The notes below the pieces were generated by a model. It made no database searches, was not told the DNA's origin, and worked only from the letters and a program-made list of their open reading frames with translations. From positions 1-11,508 of the forward strand of contig CAMLNT010000068.1 in NCBI GenBank assembly GCA_946481425.1: a stretch of DNA of 11,508 bases. Reading direction: 5' to 3'. Below, one piece after another: positions 1 to 6,558 of this stretch. Origin of the DNA: an uncultured Brevundimonas sp. Lineage in GTDB: Bacteria; Pseudomonadota; Alphaproteobacteria; Caulobacterales; Caulobacteraceae. A program made the translations under genes and the position numbers. Numbering within the stretch: the stretch's first letter is position 1; every line of letters starts with the position of its first letter.

Positions 1-1702
1 GCAGCTTGTCGGTCGTCTCAGCGGGGACCAGCCAGGCCAGCTTGTCGCCTTCCTTGAACTTGAGCTCCGACGGGTCCTCGACCCTGCCCTTGGCGGCGCG
101 GATCCAGCCGCGCTCGGACAGGACGACGGTGATGGCCTCGCGCACGATGAAGGCCTCGACGGGGGCGGCGGCGGCAGTCTCGGCGGCCTCGCCGAAGCTG
201 GAGCGGCCGTTGACGCCGGAAGGGCGCTCGGCGTCGCCGCGATCCTCGGCGGCCAGTTGCTTCCTCACGTCCTTCAGACCCGTTCCGACCAGGCGCCACT
301 GCTTGCGGTCGCTGTCGAGCAGGTCGGCGATGCCGGCGCGCTCCTCGGTCAGCTCGGCGTGTTCCTTCCTGAGCGTCATCTCCTCGAGGCGGGCGAGGTT
401 CCGCAGGCGAGTGTCGAGGATGTAGTCGGCCTGCATCTCGGACAGGGCGAAGCGGGCGATCAGCTCGGCCTTGGGATGTTCGGCCTCGCGCACGATGCGG
501 ATCACCTCGTCCAGATTGAGGAAGGCGATGAGCAGGCCGTCGAGGAGATGCAGACGGCGGTCGATCTTTTCCAGCCGATAGCGGGCGCGGCGGACCAGCA
601 CCTCGCGGCGGTGATCAAGGAAGGCCTGCAGGCAGGCGCGAAGACCCATGACCCTCGGCGCGCCCGACGCGTCCAGCACGTTCATGTTGACCGGGAAGCG
701 GCTCTCGAGAGCCGAGAGCCGAAACAGACTCTCCATCAGGTGCTCAGGCTCAACCGTGCGGCTCTTGGGCTCCAGCACAACGCGAATGTCCTCGGCGGAT
801 TCGTCGCGGACGTCGGCCAGCAGCGGGGCCTTCTTGCTTTCGATCAGGCCGGCCAGATCCTCGATCAGCTTGGACTTCTGGACCTGATACGGGATCTCGG
901 AGATCACGATCTGCCAGGTGCCGCGACCGAGATCCTCGACCGCGTAGCGGGCCCGCATGCGGATGGAGCCACGGCCCGTCTCATAGGCCTCGTGGATGGC
1001 GGCGGGGCGTTCGACGATGACGCCGCCGGTCGGGAAGTCGGGGCCCGGGACCTTCTCCATCAGGGTCTGGGTCGAGGCGTGCGGATCGTCCAGCAGGACG
1101 AGGCAGGCGTCGATCAGCTCCAGCGCATTATGGGGCGGAATGGAGGTCGCCATGCCCACCGCGATGCCGGCCGCGCCATTGGCGAGCAGGTTCGGGAAGC
1201 CCGCCGGGACGACGACCGGCTCTTCCTCCTCGCCGTCGTATGTCGGCCGGAAGTCGACGACGGCCTCGTCGATGCCGTCCATCAGCAGCGCGGCGGCCTC
1301 GGTCAGGCGGCACTCGGTGTAGCGCATGGCCGCGGCGCTATCGCCGTCGATGTTGCCGAAGTTGCCCTGGCCGTCGACCAGCGGATAGCGCTGGGCGAAC
1401 TCCTGGGCGAGGCGGACCAGGGCGTCGTAGATCGACTGGTCGCCGTGGGGGTGGAAAGAGCCCATGACCTCGCCGACGACCTTGGCGCACTTCTTGGCCG
1501 CGCCCTCGGGGTTCAGGCGCATGCGGTGCATGGCGTAGAGCAGGCGACGGTGGACGGGTTTCAGCCCGTCACGGACGTCTGGCAGGGCGCGCGAGGAGAT
1601 GGTCGACAGGGCATAGGCGAGATAGCGCCGCGACAGGGCCTCTGAGAGAGGTTCGTCGACGATGCGGCCGCCGTCTTCGGGCGGAGGGGCGTGAACGGTC
1701 AT
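1..1702 (-). CDS. parC: DNA topoisomerase IV subunit A (ParC), N-terminal 567 codons, 3' end beyond the window
   Basis: The product is the DNA-breaking and rejoining subunit of topoisomerase IV, which with ParE decatenates daughter chromosomes. The frame is open from ATG 1702 to the left edge, so the C-terminal part is missing. Residues about 20-130 carry the winged-helix breakage domain: [17 protein letters not shown] at 42-58, the HPHGD loop at 84-88 and the catalytic tyrosine Y128 in AAMRYTE. A tower and coiled-coil region follows ([15 protein letters not shown], then [19 protein letters not shown]). ParC is preferred over GyrA because of the [10 protein letters not shown] context, the ending of the visible part and the position after recO; GyrA is the alternative. 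The quinolone-determining loop has Gln at 89, where E. coli ParC has Ser80, and Asp at 93 for Glu84. It lies 46 bp after recO and is probably co-transcribed. The Shine-Dalgarno match is weak. Confidence 0.95.
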   Translation of the reverse strand, partial: MTVHAPPPEDGGRIVDEPLSEALSRRYLAYALSTISSRALPDVRDGLKPVHRRLLYAMHRMRLNPEGAAKKCAKVVGEVMGSFHPHGDQSIYDALVRLAQEFAQRYPLVDGQGNFGNIDGDSAAAMRYTECRLTEAAALLMDGIDEAVVDFRPTYDGEEEEPVVVPAGFPNLLANGAAGIAVGMATSIPPHNALELIDACLVLLDDPHASTQTLMEKVPGPDFPTGGVIVERPAAIHEAYETGRGSIRMRARYAVEDLGRGTWQIVISEIPYQVQKSKLIEDLAGLIESKKAPLLADVRDESAEDIRVVLEPKSRTVEPEHLMESLFRLSALESRFPVNMNVLDASGAPRVMGLRACLQAFLDHRREVLVRRARYRLEKIDRRLHLLDGLLIAFLNLDEVIRIVREAEHPKAELIARFALSEMQADYILDTRLRNLARLEEMTLRKEHAELTEERAGIADLLDSDRKQWRLVGTGLKDVRKQLAAEDRGDAERPSGVNGRSSFGEAAETAAAAPVEAFIVREAITVVLSERGWIRAAKGRVEDPSELKFKEGDKLAWLVPAETTDKL

Positions 1703-1748
1703 GGCTTGCTTCTAGGACGAGTCATTCGCCCGCCAAAGCCTTGCGGCG

Positions 1749-2480
1749 TCACAGAAGCCCGGCTGAGCCCAGTTTCTCCACAAGCCGATCGCGTGCGGGC
1801 GGCAGCGGTTTGTCAGCGGGGTGGAAGATGTGCATTTCCAGAAAGTGGCCGGTCAGGGCGAAACCGTCCCCGATGTCGCCCCGTTTCAGGCCATGGCTGG
1901 AAGCCAGCAGGAACGGCGGCAGGGTCAGCAGGCGATCAGCATAGGGCAAGCCCGCCTCCATACAGACAGCGCGACCGGTGCGGGGACTGACCCAGGTGAG
2001 CTTGTCGAGCGAGCCCGTGACGGCGCAGTTTTTCAAGTCCAGCCCAAAGCCCAGGTCGTCCAGCAGGCCAAGCTCGAAGCGCACGAAAACGGCCGGCCAG
2101 ATCTCGCGGTGAACCAGGGCTTCGGTGAGCGCCTCCATCGCCATGAAGGCGCCGGGATGGGGCTCACGCTCATGCAACGCGCCTTGGGCCACGGCGGCGG
2201 CGGCGGCCAGACCCTGAAGCGCCAGCGGGTCATCGAACAGGGCGGCCGCCCCCTCACCTACCGGTTCAAGCCGCACCGAGCCCAGGTGCTCGGACGTTCG
2301 GGCACGATATTCGGCCAGCACGCGGGAGCCCGGCTGAAGATGCGGCTTCATCTTGCGCGAAGCGCCGCCAGCCACATAGGCGAGAACGCGACCGTTGGAA
2401 CGGGTCAGCAGATCGACGAGCGCCCCGGTCTCGCCGTGCGAACGCGCCGACAGCACAAAGGCGTCGTCGTGGAATTCCAT
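1749..2480 (-). CDS. recO: DNA repair protein RecO
   Basis: RecO acts with RecR (and RecF) to load RecA on SSB-coated single-stranded DNA during gap repair and recombination. The protein is 243 residues, normal for the family. The N-terminal OB-fold spans about residues 1-80 (MEFHDDAFVLSARSHGE...). A helical domain follows with the family hallmark FELGLLDDLGFGLDL at 135-149 and CAVTG at 152-156, then VSPRTGRAV. Only C152 and C173 are present, so the four-cysteine zinc finger of some RecO proteins is absent, as I would expect for alphaproteobacteria. The ATG has an AAGG motif four bases upstream. It starts 8 bp after the lipoprotein gene and ends 46 bp before parC, consistent with one transcript. 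In many proteobacteria recO directly follows era; here three other genes lie between them. Confidence 0.95.
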   Translation of the reverse strand: MEFHDDAFVLSARSHGETGALVDLLTRSNGRVLAYVAGGASRKMKPHLQPGSRVLAEYRARTSEHLGSVRLEPVGEGAAALFDDPLALQGLAAAAAVAQGALHEREPHPGAFMAMEALTEALVHREIWPAVFVRFELGLLDDLGFGLDLKNCAVTGSLDKLTWVSPRTGRAVCMEAGLPYADRLLTLPPFLLASSHGLKRGDIGDGFALTGHFLEMHIFHPADKPLPPARDRLVEKLGSAGLL

Positions 2481-2488
2481 GGGGCCTT

Positions 2489-2818
2489 CTAGTCCGCGAA
2501 GGCGCAGCCGGTCGAGGAGGCGACATAGCCGAAGGTCTCGGACATGCCCGGCTCGACGTGATCACCCGAACAACTCACTGCCGCGCCGTCGTCGAGCAGG
2601 ACCATGATGTGGCCGCCGCCCTCGCAGGAGACCGGCACGTCGGCGGTCCAGGCGCCGTTTCGGTCTTCCAGTTCGGTCTCGGCTTCGCAGAGCGTCAGGG
2701 TCGCCGAGCGGATCTGGGCGTCGTGAGCGATGACATTGTAGCGGACGCGGCCTGGCATCGGTCCGTCGCAGGCCGAAGCAACCAGCAACAGGGCCGCGAT
2801 CGTCAGGTGGCGGATCAC
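2489..2818 (-). CDS. small cysteine-containing predicted lipoprotein, family unknown
   Basis: A 109-residue protein I do not recognise. It begins with a short basic segment and a hydrophobic stretch (MIRHLTIAALLLVASAC), giving a plausible lipobox ending at C17; Ala rather than Leu at -3 makes the match imperfect. The residue after C17 is Asp, which in E. coli favours inner-membrane retention. The mature part has four more cysteines (44, 65, 83, 105), enough for two disulfides in the periplasm, and looks mostly beta-rich. The start is GTG, overlapping the TGA of the upstream NTF2-like gene as GTGA. AGGAG lies eight bases upstream inside that gene, so translational coupling is likely. recO starts 8 bp downstream. 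The overlap suggests a shared role with the NTF2-like secreted protein, but no function can be assigned. Confidence 0.82.
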   Translation of the reverse strand: MIRHLTIAALLLVASACDGPMPGRVRYNVIAHDAQIRSATLTLCEAETELEDRNGAWTADVPVSCEGGGHIMVLLDDGAAVSCSGDHVEPGMSETFGYVASSTGCAFAD

Positions 2819-3774
2819 GCCGCGGGCTCCTGGACGGCCTGTGCCGCTCGGATGCGGGCCGTCATGTCCCGCGCCAGGGCGTTGGGGATGGGAAAGGTCA
2901 GGGCGTAGTAAGCGATGCGCCAGATCCCGTCATCGCCGCGCACGAGGATGCCGTTGCCGCGGCTGGTCCCGTAGCTTTCCGAATCCAGCACCTCATCAAA
3001 CCAGGCCACACAGGCGCAGTCCGTATCCGCGATCAGAACCCGGCGGTCACGCGGGATGTAGGACCAGCCTCGCCCCTGACCGAAGTAGGGTTCGACGAAG
3101 GCCCGGAACTCGGCCAGCGTCCAGTATTCGGTCACGTCGGTGCCACGGTAGATGGCGTCGGGCGTCATCAGGGCGAAGTAGGCGTTGGTGTCGGCCCGGG
3201 CGGCGGCCTGATGGAAGGCGTCGAGCTGGTCGTGGATGGCCACCTCCCCGACCGTGATCGGCGTCGGCGGCTGCGGAGTGGCGTTCGTCGCCTCCCAGGC
3301 CTTGATCTCGTCGGTCATGCCGCGCGCGAGGTCGTTGGGGATCGGATAGGTCAGGGCGTAACGCAGGACCCGCCATTCCCCGTCCTCGCCGCGGCGCATC
3401 AGAGCGCTGCCGACCGCCGTGCCATAGGTCTCGGAATCCAGCACCTCATCGACCCAGGCGAGGCATTCGCAGGGATCGGGCGCAGGGAAGACGTGGCGCT
3501 CGCGCGCCGCATAGGTCCAGCCCTCGCCCCGCGCGAAGTAAGGCTCGGCGAAGGCGACGAAAGCATCGCGGGTCCAGAGCTCGGTCGTGTCGTTGCCGGT
3601 CCACAGCAGGTCCGGGTCGAGCCGGGCGAAATAGGCCTCGCCGTCCGAACGCGCGGCGGCTGCATGCAGGTCCTCAAGCGCCGCTGCCACCGCCTGCCCG
3701 TCGACTGGCTGGGCCGACGTGGCGCCCGGAAGAGCCACGGCCAGCGCCGCCAGCACTCCTCTCCAAGCCCTCAT
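2815..3774 (-). CDS. secreted protein with two tandem NTF2/SnoaL-like domains
   Basis: A 319-residue protein with a signal peptide (basic MRAWR, hydrophobic core, likely cleavage after TSA at 19-21). Two homologous domains follow, about residues 32-161 and 183-312, joined by a Pro/Thr linker. By hand alignment about 70 of 130 positions match. Both copies hold AYFA, the EPYF...GxGW(T/S)Y motif, a CxC followed by AW-DEVLDSE-YGT, and YALT(Y/F)PIPN-LAR near the end. This pattern resembles nuclear transport factor 2 / SnoaL-like (DUF4440-type) proteins, usually single-domain; their ligands vary, so no reaction is assigned. The paired cysteines could form a disulfide or bind metal in the periplasm. 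ATG at 3774 is chosen because GGGAGG lies five bases upstream; the GTG one codon earlier would be only two bases from it. The stop overlaps the lipoprotein start (GTGA). Probably the first gene of the transcript leading to recO and parC. Confidence 0.9.
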   Translation of the reverse strand: MRAWRGVLAALAVALPGATSAQPVDGQAVAAALEDLHAAAARSDGEAYFARLDPDLLWTGNDTTELWTRDAFVAFAEPYFARGEGWTYAARERHVFPAPDPCECLAWVDEVLDSETYGTAVGSALMRRGEDGEWRVLRYALTYPIPNDLARGMTDEIKAWEATNATPQPPTPITVGEVAIHDQLDAFHQAAARADTNAYFALMTPDAIYRGTDVTEYWTLAEFRAFVEPYFGQGRGWSYIPRDRRVLIADTDCACVAWFDEVLDSESYGTSRGNGILVRGDDGIWRIAYYALTFPIPNALARDMTARIRAAQAVQEPAA

Positions 3775-3904
3775 CACAGCCTCCCTTGCCGTATCGCGGT
3801 TACAGCCTTAGCGTGAACCCTGCCCGGGGGGGAAGGCGCGTCATGCGGCGCGCGGCGGCGACCGACGCGTAACGCCCCGGTCTGTGAGGGAGCGTAGAGC
3901 GTTC
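3775..3904. promoter_or_regulatory. divergent intergenic region, likely promoters for both flanking transcripts
   Basis: This is the only place in the window where genes diverge, so transcription of the NTF2-like/lipoprotein/recO/parC run and of the membrane-protein gene should start here. I see no convincing -35/-10 pair. A weak TTGCCG (3786-3791), 17 bases, TAGCGT (3809-3814) reads toward the plus-strand gene. On the minus strand a TTCACG with a GATACG 16 bases on could serve the other side. GGGAGG just before 3774 is the ribosome site of the minus-strand gene. A run of seven G (3826-3832) sits between. The promoter role is inferred from layout. Confidence 0.4.
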
Positions 3905-4915
3905 ATGGTCGACAGTCCGATGGAGCCCCCGATCCGGGCTCGCTACGAGTCCCGCCCCAAGGCGACAATCTGGCCGTTCGGCGTTGGCGCCGTGCTGATC
4001 GCCGGCGCCGGCGCCTATCTGCTGACCGAGCAGGCCTACCAGCCGCCCTATCTTGAGACGACGACCGCGGAGGCTCTTTCGGCCTCCGCCGTTGGCATTG
4101 CGCTTCGCATCATCCCGCTGGCGATCGCGGCCTTTCTGGCGCTGTATTTCGGCATCCTGCGCCGGGCGGCCCCGAAGCAGGCGCCGATCTGGGCGGCGGG
4201 CGTGGTGGCTGCGACCCTGGCGGGCGCGGCGTCGGTCGTCGTGCTGATTGACATGGAGAAGGCGGAGTATGTCGCGACTGGACGGCCGACCATGGCCGCC
4301 CTCCTCCAGCGCACTTCGGATCGCTACGAGAACGAGGTCCTGCTCAGCCACGGGGCTCTGAACAGCCGGATGCGCACGGTGCTCGGCCCGGGCTTTCTGC
4401 TGTGGTCGTCGTACCGGTCGACGGGTGAGCGCGACTATGACCGGCTGCACCGGCTGATCGCCGACGCACGCACGGCGATCGGGAATCATCGCAACCACAT
4501 CGCCGACCAGCAGGCCGAGACCGTCGACCGCATCCAGACGGCCCCTATCAATCGCTTCGGCAAGGCCGAGGCCATCGCCGATCTGCGGGCGCGCTTCGCC
4601 GAAACCAGCGACCTGCGCGAGCGTCATTTCACGCTGTTCTCGCAGATCCTCGACGAAGTCGAGGCCCAGGTCGGCATTCTCGAACAGGCCGACGGACGCT
4701 GGAACTCCAGCTATTTCTACGGCGTCAGCTTCCGCGACACCGGCCCGCGCGACGCCTTCAATGAGCGGTCTGAGCGGATCCTTGAGCTGGCCCGAGAGGT
4801 CGAGGAGGTGACCGAGCACCTCACCGCCGAGGGGCAACGCGTGCGTGCCGAGGCCTACGACCGCGCCATCGCCGAGCGTGCCGCTGACCGTCAGGCGGCG
4901 ACGGGGGCGCGCTAG
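3905..4915 (+). CDS. three-pass membrane protein with a long helical C-terminal domain, family unknown
   Basis: The only plus-strand gene I support; about 336 residues. Predicted membrane segments lie at about 23-40, 63-85 and 94-115. Basic residues before the first segment (R11, R13, R17, K19) and in the 2-3 loop (R86, R87, K91) put the N-terminus and that loop in the cytoplasm. The domain at about 117-336 would then be periplasmic. That domain is strongly helical and charged, with runs that look like coiled coil (about 175-270 and 290-335), and a Ser/Tyr/Phe-rich patch between (WNSSYFYGVSF). I know no family for it. ATG 3905 is preferred over GTG 3884 because no ribosome site precedes the GTG; the GGAG at 3888-3891 is somewhat far from 3905, so the start is uncertain. 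Its stop is 12 bp from that of era, in convergent arrangement. The long minus-strand frame opposite it looks like an antisense artefact. Confidence 0.82.
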   Translation: MVDSPMEPPIRARYESRPKATIWPFGVGAVLIAGAGAYLLTEQAYQPPYLETTTAEALSASAVGIALRIIPLAIAAFLALYFGILRRAAPKQAPIWAAGVVAATLAGAASVVVLIDMEKAEYVATGRPTMAALLQRTSDRYENEVLLSHGALNSRMRTVLGPGFLLWSSYRSTGERDYDRLHRLIADARTAIGNHRNHIADQQAETVDRIQTAPINRFGKAEAIADLRARFAETSDLRERHFTLFSQILDEVEAQVGILEQADGRWNSSYFYGVSFRDTGPRDAFNERSERILELAREVEEVTEHLTAEGQRVRAEAYDRAIAERAADRQAATGAR

Positions 4916-4927
4916 CGGCTGGCGGCC

Positions 4928-5863
4928 CTAGACGTCGTAGTCCAAGCCGACCTGGCCATAGAGGTCGCGGCGTTCCGCCCAGCGTTCGTCGGTCTTCACC
5001 GTCAGGAACAGGTGGACCTTGCGGTCCATCAGCTGGCCGAGTTCCTCGCGGGCCGCCTGGCCGATCCATTTCAGGGTCTGGCCGCCCTTGCCCAGCACGA
5101 TGGCGCGCTGGCTGTCGCGCTCGACATAGACGGTCTGCTCGATCCGCGCCGAGCCGTCCGGGCGGTCCTCGAAGGCCGTCGTCTCGACGGCGGCCGCGTA
5201 GGGCAGTTCGTCGTGGACCCGGAGATAAATCTTCTCGCGCGTGATCTCGGCCGCCAGCAGGCGCATTGGGAGATCGGCGGCCTGATCCTCGGGATAGAGC
5301 CACGGTCCTTCCGGCATCAGGCCCGCGATGCGGGCCTTCAAGTCGTCCACGCCAGAACCCTGGCTCGCCGAGATCATGAAAATCTCGTCGTAGGCGCCTG
5401 TATCCGAATAGGATTGAACCACGGCGAGGAGGGTTTCCCGCTTGACGCCGTCAATCTTGTTCAGCGCAAGGATGGCCTTGGTTCCTGAAGCCTTCAGGCC
5501 TTCGGTGATGGCCTGGGCGTCCTCGATCTGGCGGTGATCGGCGGCCTTGGCGCGATTTTCGCGGACGGCCAGCTCTGCCTGGACATCGACCAGGTGGACG
5601 ACTGCGTCCGCGTCCTGGGCGCCGCCCCAGGCGGAGGCGACCATGGCGCGGTCCAGGCGGCGGCGCGGCTTGAAGATGCCGGGGGTGTCGACCAAGACGA
5701 CCTGGGCGTCCCCCTCGATGAAGACGCCGCGCACAGGAAAGCGGGTCGTCTGGACCTTCTGGGTGACAATCGAGACCTTGGAGCCAACCAGGCGGTTGGT
5801 CAGGGTCGACTTGCCGGCGTTGGGCGCTCCGATCAGGGCTACGAAGCCCGCGCGCTGGGTCAT
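4928..5863 (-). CDS. era: GTPase Era
   Basis: Era is an essential GTPase that binds 16S rRNA and helps mature the 30S subunit. At 311 residues it is slightly longer than E. coli Era. The GTPase domain shows G1 GAPNAGKS (12-19), the switch I threonines in QTTR (38-41), G3 DTPG (59-62), G4 NKID (135-138) and G5 SAS (165-167). The C-terminal KH RNA-binding domain carries the GKGG loop at 258-261, followed by QTLKWIG. A short charged stretch before G4 (about 105-125) accounts for much of the extra length. The start overlaps the rnc stop by four bases (ATGA), so coupling to RNase III synthesis is expected. The gene ends convergent with the membrane-protein gene rather than leading into recO. Confidence 0.98.
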   Translation of the reverse strand: MTQRAGFVALIGAPNAGKSTLTNRLVGSKVSIVTQKVQTTRFPVRGVFIEGDAQVVLVDTPGIFKPRRRLDRAMVASAWGGAQDADAVVHLVDVQAELAVRENRAKAADHRQIEDAQAITEGLKASGTKAILALNKIDGVKRETLLAVVQSYSDTGAYDEIFMISASQGSGVDDLKARIAGLMPEGPWLYPEDQAADLPMRLLAAEITREKIYLRVHDELPYAAAVETTAFEDRPDGSARIEQTVYVERDSQRAIVLGKGGQTLKWIGQAAREELGQLMDRKVHLFLTVKTDERWAERRDLYGQVGLDYDV

Positions 5864-6558
5864 GCCAGATGTTCTCGTTCGATGAGCGACAGGGCCGCCG
5901 ACTTCTCGGCGGCGAGGCGGGAACGGCCCTTCGCGGTGGTTGGTTCAAAGCCCTCGACCGTCACCGAGACGGTGAACTCCGGGGCGTGGTCGGGCCCGCT
6001 TCTATTGATGACCTCGTAGCGGGGCAAGGGGCGGCCCATGCGGGCTGCGGCTTCCTGCAGGACCGTCTTGGGATCGGTCTGCGCCCGTGATGCCGGCGGC
6101 GCATCCAGGGACGGGCCCCACACGCGCCGGACCACCGCGGCGGCAACCTCCATGCCAGCATCGAGATAGGCGGCGCCTAGTAGCGCCTCCATGACGTCCC
6201 CCAGGATGGAATCATTGGCCCTGAGGCCGGTCTTCGTCTCGCCGCCAGCCATGCGCAGGGCAGAGCCGACGCCGATCGCCTCCGCATGGCGCGCGCAGGC
6301 TTTGCCATTGGTCAGGGCGTGAAGCTGCTGCGTCAGTTCCTTTTCTGTCGCGGCCGGGTGCCGCCGTAGCAGCTCGGCCGAGACGGCGAGGCCGAGCACC
6401 CGGTCTCCCAGAAACTCCAGACGCTGGTAGTCCGAGGCGTTGCGCCGGGTCTGGATGGCACTGGCGTGCGTCAGGGCGCGCTCCAGCAGGTCGCGGTCGG
6501 CGAACACATGGCCGAGTTGGGCCTCGAGGGCCTCAACGGCCTGTGCGCGAGCGTTCAT
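5860..6558 (-). CDS. rnc: ribonuclease III
   Basis: RNase III cuts double-stranded RNA, including rRNA precursors and some mRNAs. The 232-residue protein has the usual two parts. The catalytic domain has the signature RLEFLGDRVLGL (46-57), with metal-binding E48 and D52, and D121 and E124 in GDVMEALLGA. The dsRNA-binding domain runs from about 160 to the end (DPKTVLQEAAARMGRPLPRY ... AEKSAALSLI). Nothing needed for catalysis appears missing. It overlaps lepB upstream and era downstream by four bases each (ATGA in both). There is little of a ribosome site of its own, so expression probably depends on coupling. In E. coli RNase III cleaves its own leader; no such hairpin can be judged here because the leader is lepB coding sequence. 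Confidence 0.98.
   Translation of the reverse strand: MNARAQAVEALEAQLGHVFADRDLLERALTHASAIQTRRNASDYQRLEFLGDRVLGLAVSAELLRRHPAATEKELTQQLHALTNGKACARHAEAIGVGSALRMAGGETKTGLRANDSILGDVMEALLGAAYLDAGMEVAAAVVRRVWGPSLDAPPASRAQTDPKTVLQEAAARMGRPLPRYEVINRSGPDHAPEFTVSVTVEGFEPTTAKGRSRLAAEKSAALSLIEREHLA

Noticed and set aside
701..712. Perfect 12-bp palindrome GCTCTCGAGAGC
   Set aside because: It lies inside parC codons, is short, and has no T-run or regulatory setting.
257..1645. 462-codon plus-strand open frame opposite parC
   Set aside because: It lies antisense to an unmistakable ParC frame. Its composition (long Ala/Gly/Asp/Val stretches, no motifs) is what GC-rich antisense frames give.
3800..4837. 345-codon minus-strand open frame opposite the membrane-protein gene
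   Set aside because: The plus-strand product has clean membrane segments with basic flanks and coherent helices. The minus-strand product is Arg/Gln/Asp-rich without motifs. Some doubt remains because the plus-strand family is unknown.
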